Part shown: positions 32,581-41,614 of the stretch, piece after piece
How positions within the stretch are numbered: position 1 is the first letter of the stretch
Layout: each line of letters starts with the position of its first letter
Assembly: GCA_040218045.1 (NCBI GenBank)
Contig: JAVJQA010000009.1
Location: 19,494-83,493 of the forward strand
Source: Marinoscillum sp040218045
GTDB lineage: Bacteria; Bacteroidota; Bacteroidia; Cytophagales; Cyclobacteriaceae
Direction: 5' to 3'
Length of the DNA stretch: 64,000 nucleotides
Notes under the pieces: generated by a model
Database searches by the model: none
Told to the model about the DNA's origin: nothing
What the model saw: the letters and a program-made list of their open reading frames with translations, nothing else
Position numbers and translations under genes: made by a program

Positions 32581-33512
32581 ATTTATTCAAGAAATTATTA
32601 ATCATTTCTCTTCTATCCATAACAAGTTTTTCCTTGCAGGCCTGTGATGTATGTGGTTGTGGAGTGAGTGCCTCCTTTTTTGGTACGCTCCCTTCAGGCA
32701 ACGCTCATTTCTTAGGGTTAAGGTACGGTTATTCAACTTTTGATGCCTCTGTCGATTATCACTCCAACCTCATAGAAGATGAATATTCACATGACAGATT
32801 TCATCGAACAGAACTGATTGGTAGGTTTGCCGTTTCGGACATGTTGATGTTGGCTGCCAACATACCATACCTGATCAATAGAGCTGAGGGCTATCCAGAT
32901 AACCACTCTATACAGGGTATTGGAGATGCCAGTGTCCTGCTCTATTTCAAGCCTGATCTCAACAAGAAACTGAAACTGTCTCAGCACATATTGTTTATAG
33001 GTGCCGGAGTGGAACTTCCTTTTGGTGAACATAAATCAGGCAATGACGGACAAACACTCAATCGCAACTTTCAGTTGGGTAGCGGAAGTTATGATTTGTT
33101 GTTATCTGGAAATTACACTTTTCGAAAATCCAATTTGGGATTTAACATGGAATCTTCCTATAAAGTAAACAATAGTGCAAAAGACGGATATCGCTTTGGC
33201 AATCAGGGCACTGTAAGTCTCAATGTGCTCTATTACAAGGAGATGAACAAATTGTCTTTGATAGGGTTCTTAGGTAGTTATTTTGAATCCTCTGATGTAC
33301 ATGACCTATCTGAAGTCATACAGGTTAATACCGGAGGTAGTGCCCTTTTTGGAACGGCTGGAATTCAGATTTTTACTGGCAGGGTTACTTTTAACGGACA
33401 ATATCAATTGCCATTGCTGCAAGTATATGATACTGATCAGTACTCAAGCATTTCTGGAAACAGTCGATTTTCTATTGGAGTGTTTTACAATTTCAAAACC
33501 AAATCACTGTAA
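32577..33512 (+). CDS. Outer-membrane barrel protein with CDVCGCG motif
   Basis: A 311-residue exported protein with a signal peptide (about 1-21). The mature N-terminus begins CDVCGCGVSASFFG, a Cys cluster that could bind metal. The rest is a typical outer-membrane barrel (GLRYGYSTFDAS, GVELPFGEHKSG, FSIGVFYNFKTKSL). It starts inside the stop of the MbnH-like gene (ATGA overlap). Proteins with this motif recur beside MbnP/MbnH genes in Bacteroidota, and I infer a part in copper passage through or sensing at the outer membrane. Confidence 0.75.
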   Translation: MNLFKKLLIISLLSITSFSLQACDVCGCGVSASFFGTLPSGNAHFLGLRYGYSTFDASVDYHSNLIEDEYSHDRFHRTELIGRFAVSDMLMLAANIPYLINRAEGYPDNHSIQGIGDASVLLYFKPDLNKKLKLSQHILFIGAGVELPFGEHKSGNDGQTLNRNFQLGSGSYDLLLSGNYTFRKSNLGFNMESSYKVNNSAKDGYRFGNQGTVSLNVLYYKEMNKLSLIGFLGSYFESSDVHDLSEVIQVNTGGSALFGTAGIQIFTGRVTFNGQYQLPLLQVYDTDQYSSISGNSRFSIGVFYNFKTKSL

Positions 33513-33526
33513 CTCTATTGCACTAT

Positions 33527-35842
33527 TCAATGGAGTAAATCAATTCTTAATTTCTTAAAAACCGGATCTCGATAGTTCCCGTCTTTGGTGAGTTCACTGT
33601 ATTCTATCTCGCAAGGGATGTACTCCGTTAACCAAGTAGAAGGATCTGGTATTTTTTGCTCCATAGGCTGGTCCCCTCCTGATCTTAAATCCATCTCTTT
33701 CCTGATTTCCTTCATGAGTTTATCAGTAAACCCTGTACCTACTTTGCCCCGATAAATCATTTCTCCTTCCATTTTTTCCATGATATGGAGAGATCCAAAG
33801 TAGGGTTCTCGATCACCGTTTCCCTCGGTAAAACCAACAATGAATCCATCAACGTAATTCTTCACCTTGATTTTATACCAAACATCGGAGCGTCTTCCCG
33901 GATAATACTTACCCAAAGGATCTTTGGCCATCACGCCCTCTACTCCCATTTGTTTAGCAGCCCTAAACAAGGCTTCACCATCCTCTATGTCTTCACTCAA
34001 CCGATATGGAGTCGTTCTTCTAAAAGAATCTTTGAGCCACTCTCTACGCCTGAGCCATGGATCATTGACCAGAGACCGACCATCCAGATATGGCACATCA
34101 AATAAGTAGCAATAGGCAGGATTCTTTTTTACCTGGTAGTCAATTTCCATTTGTTTCTTGGTCATCAATCGCTTGATCACTTTTTTGAAATCCGCTTTCC
34201 CCTGACTATCCAGGCAGACGATTTCTCCATCAAAAACCCCATTATTCACGCGAAATGCTTCTTCCGGGATGTTTAGCTCAGGAAACTGATCTGTAATGAT
34301 GTTCATGTTCCTACTACGAATGGTCAGTTCACCTTCGTTGAGCGTAATCATGACCCGGATCCCATCCCACTTCACCTCATACCGATAATCTCCCTTTGGA
34401 GGTTTTTTAAGCGACTCAGCCATCATGGGCAGTACCTCTTTGCCCAACATATCGATTTGAGGTAGATCAACCCTCTCCAGGAGCCATTCCTTATTTTTCA
34501 TCAAATGCATCCTGTATTCTGCATTTACCAAAGGGCCGGACAGCCTGAAGTAGAATCCGTTTTTCTTTTCCTTGGTAATCTCATATCGTCCAGCAGCATA
34601 CACCCACATCATTCCACCACCGTATTGTCCTTTTGGGATTTCCGCTTCAAATGAAAGATACTCTAAAGGATGATCTTCGGTTTGAACTGCCAACCGTTTT
34701 ACTCCAGGTGCTGGCGGCATTCCTCGTGGCACTGCCCATGACTTTAACACACCATCCTGCTCTAGCCTTAAGTCATAATGTAAATGTGAAGCATGATGCC
34801 GTTGAATCACAAAGCGATTTCCTCGTCCATCGTCTTCCGGGATGTATGGTTCCGGGGTTTTCTTAAAGTCACGTCTCTTTTCATACTCTGCGAGCTGTTC
34901 CGGACTCTTATGTCGCTTGTTCTCTGGAAGATCTTTATAAGCAGCACGTCGTTTGGTGTCAGTATGAAGCGGTACCGCCCAGCTTCTAATCGCTTCCCAG
35001 GGATCTCCTTCAGTCAATATTCGTTCTTTGACCACTTCAATGGTAAATTCCTTCGGAGACCTGACCGATTCCAAATCTTCCCAGCTAATTGGGGTCGAAA
35101 CAGGAGCTCCTGCCCTGCCTCTCATGCTGTAAGGACATACGATCGTCTGAGAGCCCTTATTTCTAAAAATATCAATCAGCACCCTACCTTTCCTTGCCTC
35201 TTTATTGAGATGTAGTGTAGTATTCTTGTGTTTTCGTATGAACCCTTCAGCGATTTTCTTGGCCGTATCAAAACACTCGTCAAAAGTATAGTTGGTTTCT
35301 AATGGCGTAATTAGATGGAGCCCCTTACCGCCTGTCGTTTTCACAAAAACATGATAGTCGTAGTTTTCCAATTCCTGTTTTAGCTTAAAGGCCAGATCCT
35401 TTACTTCCTCAAAATCATCCTTTCCTTCTGGTGGATCCAGATCGTATACAATGTAGTCCGGTTTATCAGCGTACTCGCTAAAACTATGTATTTGATGCAG
35501 TTCCAAACAGGCAAGGTTAGCCAACCAGACCAATGTGGCTTCTTCTTTTGCTACGATGTATTCTTTCTTTCGTTCTTTGCCCAGCCTGATATAATCAATC
35601 CAATCAGGAGCCCAATCAGGCCTGTTCTTTTGAAAAAACTGCTCACCATAGATTCCATCAGGGAAACGCACAAGGGACAAAGGACGACCTTTAATATGTC
35701 GTAAAATAGTTGGTGCCAACGTGAGGTAATACTCAATGATCTGAGCTTTTAACACACCGTCATCCGGATATAGAACTTTATCCAGGTTTGACAATTCAAG
35801 CTTCCGCTTACCTACCTCGACATGAACTTTTTGCTTGGCCAT
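33527..35842 (-). CDS. ligD: Multifunctional DNA ligase D (POL-PE-LIG)
   Basis: A 771-residue ATP-dependent NHEJ enzyme with all three LigD domains. The polymerase/primase domain (about 1-290) has the metal-binding YDLDPPEG (D134, D136) and TTGGKGLH. The 3'-phosphoesterase domain (about 325-445) has FVIQRHHASHLHYDLRL (H349, H355, D357). The ligase domain (about 475-765) has the adenylated lysine K491 in EVKWDGIR and VEGVMAKDP. The order POL-PE-LIG is that of mycobacterial LigD; in Pseudomonas PE comes first. Ku is encoded at 27703-28542. It lies 3 bp downstream of the DUF72 gene, in one transcript, and is convergent with the copper operon. Confidence 0.96.
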   Translation of the reverse strand: MAKQKVHVEVGKRKLELSNLDKVLYPDDGVLKAQIIEYYLTLAPTILRHIKGRPLSLVRFPDGIYGEQFFQKNRPDWAPDWIDYIRLGKERKKEYIVAKEEATLVWLANLACLELHQIHSFSEYADKPDYIVYDLDPPEGKDDFEEVKDLAFKLKQELENYDYHVFVKTTGGKGLHLITPLETNYTFDECFDTAKKIAEGFIRKHKNTTLHLNKEARKGRVLIDIFRNKGSQTIVCPYSMRGRAGAPVSTPISWEDLESVRSPKEFTIEVVKERILTEGDPWEAIRSWAVPLHTDTKRRAAYKDLPENKRHKSPEQLAEYEKRRDFKKTPEPYIPEDDGRGNRFVIQRHHASHLHYDLRLEQDGVLKSWAVPRGMPPAPGVKRLAVQTEDHPLEYLSFEAEIPKGQYGGGMMWVYAAGRYEITKEKKNGFYFRLSGPLVNAEYRMHLMKNKEWLLERVDLPQIDMLGKEVLPMMAESLKKPPKGDYRYEVKWDGIRVMITLNEGELTIRSRNMNIITDQFPELNIPEEAFRVNNGVFDGEIVCLDSQGKADFKKVIKRLMTKKQMEIDYQVKKNPAYCYLFDVPYLDGRSLVNDPWLRRREWLKDSFRRTTPYRLSEDIEDGEALFRAAKQMGVEGVMAKDPLGKYYPGRRSDVWYKIKVKNYVDGFIVGFTEGNGDREPYFGSLHIMEKMEGEMIYRGKVGTGFTDKLMKEIRKEMDLRSGGDQPMEQKIPDPSTWLTEYIPCEIEYSELTKDGNYRDPVFKKLRIDLLH

Positions 35843-35845
35843 ATA

Positions 35846-36730
35846 TCAAATGGCATATGGGGAAGTTAATGTCAATCCGGCCACTTTATTGAGTTTTTTG
35901 ATCATATAATCGGCTTGACGAGGCGCAAAGGTTTCATCCTCTTGCTTGCTGAAAAAATAGACCTCCCGAACGCCCTGGTCAATCCAATCCTTCAGTCTAC
36001 CTGCCCATTCATCCATTCTTGCAAAGTTGGTTGGATCCTGATCATATGCTGCAAAGCGAATGAAAACCTGGTCTTTCGTTAGACGCTGATGAATGATTTC
36101 CCGCTTGATGGCAGTGTCCGTGATTACGGCTGTTTTATTCAATTCACTAAGCATTTGGAACAGTTCATCAAAAACTTCACCCTGGTACCATTCTTCATGG
36201 CGAAGTTCCACCGCCACCGGAAAGTCTTTAGGTAAGTGCGCTAAAAAATCCTTAAGCCTATCAAACCATTTTGGCCCAAAATTCTCTGGCATTTGCAGAA
36301 ACGTGGTTCCTAGGTTATCTCCAAACTCATTGCACATCTCCACAAAATAATCCGCCAATTCATACACCTCATCTTTAAGCCTTTTGATATGACTGATTCG
36401 GCGATTGAACTTAGGGCAGTACTTAAAATCATGACCTTTGGCCGCTTCAGCCCAACTCTGCATGTTCGCTTTTTTGACATTGTAAAATGTACTGTTAAGC
36501 TCAATGCAGCTCATTCTTTTAATATATTCCTGTAAGTAGTCTTTCTTTTTAGTTCCCTCCGGGTAAAGATCACCCACCCAGGGATCCTGACCCCAAACAC
36601 TGCAGCCTACATAGACTTTCGGGTTTGTAGATTTTCCTGTCAATACTTTTGGGTTGTCTGGATGATCTGCTGGTAACCTCAAGTCCAAGGATGCTAAATC
36701 TTCAATGTTGTCTGGTGCTCCGAATTTCAT
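35846..36730 (-). CDS. DUF72 family protein
   Basis: A 294-residue cytoplasmic protein of the DUF72 (YecE-like) family, thought to be a TIM barrel of unknown activity. Signatures are VYVGCSVWGQDPWVGDLYP, SCIELNSTFYN, FLQMPENFGP and VAVELRHEEWYQGEVFDEL, and it ends with VYFFSKQEDETFAPRQA. The start at ATG 36730 (MKFGAPDNIEDL) is preferred to 36775, because the extra residues look non-coding. The ligD start follows the stop by 3 bp, so the two are co-transcribed. DUF72 genes recur near LigD/Ku in some Bacteroidota, but their link to repair is unproven. Confidence 0.85.
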   Translation of the reverse strand: MKFGAPDNIEDLASLDLRLPADHPDNPKVLTGKSTNPKVYVGCSVWGQDPWVGDLYPEGTKKKDYLQEYIKRMSCIELNSTFYNVKKANMQSWAEAAKGHDFKYCPKFNRRISHIKRLKDEVYELADYFVEMCNEFGDNLGTTFLQMPENFGPKWFDRLKDFLAHLPKDFPVAVELRHEEWYQGEVFDELFQMLSELNKTAVITDTAIKREIIHQRLTKDQVFIRFAAYDQDPTNFARMDEWAGRLKDWIDQGVREVYFFSKQEDETFAPRQADYMIKKLNKVAGLTLTSPYAI

Positions 36731-36876
36731 ACGAGTTAAGTTGCAAAGAATCCGCGAATTTTTCAAAGAATTCACCGGTCTAATACGGCCAAGACAAGTT
36801 TAAGCGGATTTTTTCCATTTTATATACTGAAATGAAACTTCTAGTCGTTATGAACAAAACTTAACCAAAACCACCT

Positions 36877-37461
36877 ATGAGATCTCTAGCAATAGCTTTT
36901 ATTTTTCTTAGCTCCTATGGATTTGCTCAATCCAGATTAGCTCCCTTTATACAGTTAAACGCAGCTAGCCATTGGATTAAAAACGATAATGAACCGAGCC
37001 GACATGCCTACTCTTTCAGAAGTGGATTGGGTGCCGGCATAAAGTATGACTTGAATGTGAATCAGTTTGTTTCTCTCAGTTTTCGCGCCAGGTACAGCCA
37101 AAAGGGTTACCAATCCAGGTCGAACACATTGCACTATGTAGGGCTGGATCAGGTTATACAAATCAGTCCGATGCCTAACACTTTAAAATTTGCATATCTG
37201 GCTTTAGGGATCAATAATGACAGGCTCGTTAAGAAACGTTTTTCAGATCCTCTTATAGACCATAACGTTTCAGGTAAACCAATTGACTTGAGCTTCAATA
37301 AGTGGAGTGTAGGAAGTATTATCGGTGTTGGGTACTGGCTGGACAAACTCACCCTGGAAGCAGGTATTAACTTTGATGTGGCACCGAGCCTGGTGATAAA
37401 AGACGAATTGGAATTGAGAAATTATCTCTGGTATTTCAACTTTGGGTTCCAGTTGTTTTAA
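36877..37461 (+). CDS. Outer-membrane beta-barrel protein, copy B
   Basis: A 194-residue exported beta-barrel protein with a signal peptide (about 1-18, ending GFAQ). It shares with copy A (28792-29424) the run SLSFRARYSQKGYQ, GKPIDLSFNKWSVG and EAGINFDVAPSLV. It is divergent from the DUF72-ligD pair, as copy A is divergent from ku. The role is unknown. Confidence 0.78.
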   Translation: MRSLAIAFIFLSSYGFAQSRLAPFIQLNAASHWIKNDNEPSRHAYSFRSGLGAGIKYDLNVNQFVSLSFRARYSQKGYQSRSNTLHYVGLDQVIQISPMPNTLKFAYLALGINNDRLVKKRFSDPLIDHNVSGKPIDLSFNKWSVGSIIGVGYWLDKLTLEAGINFDVAPSLVIKDELELRNYLWYFNFGFQLF

Positions 37462-37518
37462 ATTCCGCATCGCCCTAACATGAGAAATATCTTTCAGAAA
37501 TGGTGATTAGCTTGAATG

Positions 37519-38136
37519 TCACAAGTTCTTCAAATGACTTATTTCATTAAACACTTCAAGACTATAGAGGGCACTGCTACAATTAATGATGTACAATCCG
37601 GTATTGGCATGACCAAAATTGTCCATGTAACTCAATGGATAGCCCAGCATCCAGCAGAACAAAATACGCATCGCACGTCCGTGAACGCACACTAAAATGG
37701 TTTCCTCATTTTCTTTACTCAGAATGTAATCAAAAGCTCTTCGTTGGCGTACGGCAACTTCTTCTGGAGTCTCTCCTCCTTCTATTCTGGCTTCTATATT
37801 CCCTTTTTTCCATTCTGCTGTGGTTTGCTGGTAGATAGTAGAAGTTTCTGGAGTAAATGCCACTCCTTCCTGGATTCCCCAGCTGATTTCCTGTAAATCT
37901 TCTAATGCTTCATAGGGTACTCCTCTACCAATGAATTTTTGGACTGATTGCTCGGTGCGAATTAGATTGGACGTATAAATCTTGTCGAAAGGAATATCCC
38001 GATAGGCCTGGTAAAATGCTTCAGCTTGCTTTTCTCCCATATCGTTAAGTGGAGCATTGATTCCGCTCCCCTGAACCATACCCATTCGATTGTACTCCGT
38101 TTCCCCGTGACGGATGATATAAAATTTCTTCTTCAA
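37519..38136 (-). CDS. Histidine phosphatase family protein
   Basis: A 205-residue cytoplasmic phosphatase of the phosphoglycerate mutase-like superfamily. The catalytic motif RHGETEYN (His10) is at the N-terminus, the second His lies in CVHGRAMRIL and the proton-donor region is around LQEISWG. Substrates in this family range from phosphosugars to phosphoproteins, so the real substrate is open. It is divergent from the menaquinone genes that follow. Confidence 0.88.
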   Translation of the reverse strand: MKKKFYIIRHGETEYNRMGMVQGSGINAPLNDMGEKQAEAFYQAYRDIPFDKIYTSNLIRTEQSVQKFIGRGVPYEALEDLQEISWGIQEGVAFTPETSTIYQQTTAEWKKGNIEARIEGGETPEEVAVRQRRAFDYILSKENEETILVCVHGRAMRILFCWMLGYPLSYMDNFGHANTGLYIINCSSALYSLEVFNEISHLKNL

Positions 38137-38272
38137 ACCTGTTGTTATTTTGGCTCAAACTTAGGCCATTACAAATTTTATTAAGTCTGCAAGTGAAAAA
38201 GAATGTCTATAGGATCCTGACAACTTAGACTTATCGGAAGATCATTATTACTTTTAAGCAAAAATTAAAACA

Positions 38273-38692
38273 ATGTTTCCAGAGGGTTTAACGGTACAAA
38301 CATTGAATGAATTCTCCATTGGATGCATGGTAGATCACATTGATATTGAATTTATCGAGATTGGAGAAGATTACATCTGTGCTCAAATGCCAGTATCTCA
38401 CAAAACCAGGCAGCCGATGGGTTTGTTACATGGTGGTGCGTCAGTGGTTTTGGCAGAAACTTTAGGTAGTGTGGCGGCTAGTGTCATTGTTACCCCACTC
38501 AATAAGATTGCAGTTGGATTGGAAATAAGTGCCAATCACTTGAAAGGTAAAAAAGATGGAGTGGTGACTGGTATAGCCAGGGCTTTACACATAGGACGAA
38601 GCACACATTTGTGGGAAATTAAAATCACGGATGAAAATGGTCAATTAATTTGTGTAAGTAAGATCACAATGGCCATTCTTGATAAGAAATAG
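38273..38692 (+). CDS. Hotdog-fold thioesterase (MenI-like)
   Basis: A 139-residue PaaI-type hotdog thioesterase. The active-site helix reads MGLLHGGASVVLAETLGSVAAS, with the family's HGG and a Glu/Asp in the expected place, followed by VGLEISANHLKGKKDG and the end KITMAILDKK. Because menF and menD follow directly (5 bp and overlap), it is probably the 1,4-dihydroxy-2-naphthoyl-CoA thioesterase of menaquinone synthesis. That assignment rests on context; as a family it is broad in substrate. Confidence 0.8.
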   Translation: MFPEGLTVQTLNEFSIGCMVDHIDIEFIEIGEDYICAQMPVSHKTRQPMGLLHGGASVVLAETLGSVAASVIVTPLNKIAVGLEISANHLKGKKDGVVTGIARALHIGRSTHLWEIKITDENGQLICVSKITMAILDKK

Positions 38693-38697
38693 AATTT

Positions 38698-39885
38698 ATG
38701 CAGATCAATCAGGTTAATACATTAAGACACATTTCCAAGCGTTCTGAAGCAGAAGACTTTCTTCGAAGTATCTTATTTACACCATATCCTGTGGCCATTT
38801 GGAGACTTCCTAATCAGGGTAATATCAACGCACTGGTTGATCTGACGATGAACGAGGAACCAACTAACCTTGAACTCGAAAATCTGAACAAGTCGTTTGT
38901 AATCAATAGCTATCATGACAGCCACCCTGTCAAAGCAATCACACTGGAAGGCCATATCCTGGTGAAGATTGAAGGCAGTGACGCTCAACTAGAGGTAAAT
39001 CCAACATTAACCGGGTCACAAATCGAATCATTCGAAGGAGTTCTTTCAAATTCGCTCAAGCTTCTTAAACCCGGCATCAAAGATGGGAATCATCCGGATT
39101 TTGAATCAATGGTAGCTGAAGCGATTGAAAAAATTAAACAGGGTAACCTTCACAAGGTAGTACTTTCGAGGTATAAAGATTTCGAGTTGCAAGAGTCGTT
39201 TGATCCAATAGACACATTCGATGAATTGACTAGATCATACCCAAATGCATTTTGCTCTTTAACCAATACTAAAACTTACGGACTTTGGATTGGAGCCAGT
39301 CCTGAAAAGTTGATTGCTATAGATAATGATCGATTTTTTAGTACCGATGCACTTGCTGGAACACAATCTCTCCCTTCAGACAAGGATTTGTGCGATGTGG
39401 CATGGACTCAAAAAGAAATTGAAGAACAGGCGATGGTTAGTAGGTACATCATTGATTGCTTTAAAAAAATCAGGTTGAGGGAATTTGATGAAAATGGTCC
39501 AAAAACAGTAAAGGCTGGGAATCTGGCGCATTTAAAAACTGAGTACAAGGTAGATATGCAGGCAACTAGCTCACCTCAGTTGGGTAGTACTATGCTCGAA
39601 CTTTTGCATCCCACATCCGCAGTTTGTGGTGCTCCCAGGGATCTGGCAGATGATTTTATCAAGTCACATGAGGACTATGATCGTTCGCTATATGCAGGAT
39701 TTCTTGGGCCAGTTGGATTTGATAGTAAAACCAGTCTTTTTGTTAACCTAAGATGTATGCAAGTCATTGGAAATACTGCGCGGTTATACGCTGGAGCTGG
39801 CATTACTGAGGACTCAGTGCCAGCCCGAGAACTAGCTGAAACCGATCAAAAAATGGAGACGCTACTTAAGGTTTTGGGTTTATGA
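38698..39885 (+). CDS. menF: Isochorismate synthase
   Basis: A 395-residue chorismate-binding enzyme. The C-terminal chorismate-utilising domain (about 140-390) shows KVVLSRYKDFEL, LWIGASPEKLI, FSTDALAGTQ, LHPTSAVCGAP and LYAGFLGPVGF, and ends with YAGAGITEDSVPARE. It converts chorismate to isochorismate as the first step to menaquinone; a salicylate/siderophore synthase is less likely given the menD neighbour. The stop overlaps the menD start by 4 bp (ATGATG context). Catalytic residues in these blocks appear normal. Confidence 0.92.
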   Translation: MQINQVNTLRHISKRSEAEDFLRSILFTPYPVAIWRLPNQGNINALVDLTMNEEPTNLELENLNKSFVINSYHDSHPVKAITLEGHILVKIEGSDAQLEVNPTLTGSQIESFEGVLSNSLKLLKPGIKDGNHPDFESMVAEAIEKIKQGNLHKVVLSRYKDFELQESFDPIDTFDELTRSYPNAFCSLTNTKTYGLWIGASPEKLIAIDNDRFFSTDALAGTQSLPSDKDLCDVAWTQKEIEEQAMVSRYIIDCFKKIRLREFDENGPKTVKAGNLAHLKTEYKVDMQATSSPQLGSTMLELLHPTSAVCGAPRDLADDFIKSHEDYDRSLYAGFLGPVGFDSKTSLFVNLRCMQVIGNTARLYAGAGITEDSVPARELAETDQKMETLLKVLGL

Positions 39886-41573
39886 TGAATCAAACAGTAT
39901 TTGATACCTCAAAAATACTTGCACTCAAAGGGGTCAGGCATGTTGTGATTTCCCCTGGTTCAAGAAATGCTCCATTGACCATTAGCTTTGCCAGAAACCC
40001 TGACATCAAAACATATAGCATCGTAGATGAACGTTCGGCTGGGTTCATTGCGTTGGGGATTGCCCAAAAACTGAAAGAACCGGTGGCGCTCTGTTGTACC
40101 TCAGGAACATCACTGCTGAATTATGCACCTGCCGTAGCAGAAGCCTATTACCAGCAAATCCCTTTGATTATAATATCGGCTGATCGTCCATCTGAATTAA
40201 TCGGCCAGCGGGATGGGCAGGCAATTGACCAATTGGGGTCACTCAGTAATTTTGTCCTCAAGACCCAGCAACTACCTGCCAATCCTTCAACACCAGACCA
40301 AATATGGGAATACACCAGGAAATTGAACGAAGCAGTGAATATTGCAACAACTGGCACCCACGGACCTGTACATATCAACATCCCTTTTCGTGAACCCTTT
40401 TACCCATTGGAGGATCAAAAGCTTCACTTCTCAGAAAATGTTCATGTGGTGGAGTCTTATGCAGGCTCATTAAAAATGAATTATGATGAATTGCTCAGTG
40501 AGTGGGGCCAGTATAATAGAAAACTGATTGTTGTAGGTCAGAAAGCAATTGACCCGGAACTTGAGGATGCTTTAGAAAGATTACTCGGCCATGTAACAAT
40601 CGTGGCAGATGTAATATCCAATGTTAAGCTTTACGAAGCAATAAGACATCATGATCTGTTCCTGGCAAATGCCGAAGAGAAACTGGGTCAAAGTCTAAAA
40701 CCTGATCTGGTGATCACACTTGGGATGTCCGTGATTTCAAAAAGTTTAAAACTCTTCTTAAGAAAGTACGCTCCTTCAGCTATCTGGCACTTTGATAACA
40801 ACTTAGTTTATGCAGACACTTTCAAGGGTATCAGCAAACTTATTGCTGGTGAGCCATCTTTATTCTTTAATGAAGTAGACGTGAATCAGGACATTCCAGA
40901 GTTTAATCAACAGATCATCAAAAACTTCGTTCAAAATTGGAGTGTAGAGGATAGTAAGACTTCCAGAAAGCTTAATGAAACACTCGATACCACTGAGTAT
41001 AGCGAATTCAAAGCTTTTTACATGGTTTTGGATATGATACCTGATCATTCCGACATTCATCTGGCCAATAGCATGCCTGTGAGGTTTGCCAATTTCATTC
41101 AAAATATTAAGCCTGGCTGTGAGGTTTATGCCAACCGAGGGACAAGTGGAATTGATGGAACTAACGGAACTGCCGTTGGAAACGCACTAGCAACTGATCG
41201 GCCCACATATTTGCTCACTGGCGACCTAAGTTTCTTCTATGATCGAAACGCCTTCTTCCATCATCATGAGATTAACAATTTGAAAATCATCGTTATGAAC
41301 AATAATGGTGGCGGAATCTTCAGATTGATCCAAGGCCCCTCACAACTACCCGAATTGGAACAATTCTTTGAAACCAGGCATAAGCACACAGCCAAATACA
41401 CGGCTCTGGAATATGGGTTTGATTATCATGCGGTGAAATCTGAAGAGACTTTGACCAAAGCCATGATGTCAATAAATAAAGACTTAAAGACACCAAAGCT
41501 AGTAGAGATTTTTACCAATCCTGAAATAAACGCTGAGGTGTTTCATAAAGTGAAAAACTCCCTGAAAAACTGA
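39882..41573 (+). CDS. menD: SEPHCHC synthase MenD (ThDP-dependent)
   Basis: A 563-residue thiamine-diphosphate enzyme that joins isochorismate with 2-oxoglutarate in menaquinone synthesis. The N-terminal Pyr domain has VVISPGSRNAPLTIS and VDERSAGFIALG (catalytic Glu), and CCTSGTSLLNYAPAV. The C-terminal PP domain has LTGDLSFFYDRNAFF and IIVMNNNGGGIFRL, the GDx23-30N ThDP site. It follows menF with a 4-bp overlap. Other men genes (menB, menC, menA) are not nearby except menE at 44593, on the far side of a minus-strand signalling cassette. Confidence 0.95.
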   Translation: MMNQTVFDTSKILALKGVRHVVISPGSRNAPLTISFARNPDIKTYSIVDERSAGFIALGIAQKLKEPVALCCTSGTSLLNYAPAVAEAYYQQIPLIIISADRPSELIGQRDGQAIDQLGSLSNFVLKTQQLPANPSTPDQIWEYTRKLNEAVNIATTGTHGPVHINIPFREPFYPLEDQKLHFSENVHVVESYAGSLKMNYDELLSEWGQYNRKLIVVGQKAIDPELEDALERLLGHVTIVADVISNVKLYEAIRHHDLFLANAEEKLGQSLKPDLVITLGMSVISKSLKLFLRKYAPSAIWHFDNNLVYADTFKGISKLIAGEPSLFFNEVDVNQDIPEFNQQIIKNFVQNWSVEDSKTSRKLNETLDTTEYSEFKAFYMVLDMIPDHSDIHLANSMPVRFANFIQNIKPGCEVYANRGTSGIDGTNGTAVGNALATDRPTYLLTGDLSFFYDRNAFFHHHEINNLKIIVMNNNGGGIFRLIQGPSQLPELEQFFETRHKHTAKYTALEYGFDYHAVKSEETLTKAMMSINKDLKTPKLVEIFTNPEINAEVFHKVKNSLKN

Positions 41574-41614
41574 GTGTTATAGATTGGTATTGAGTTACCG
41601 TTTACTCACATTTC

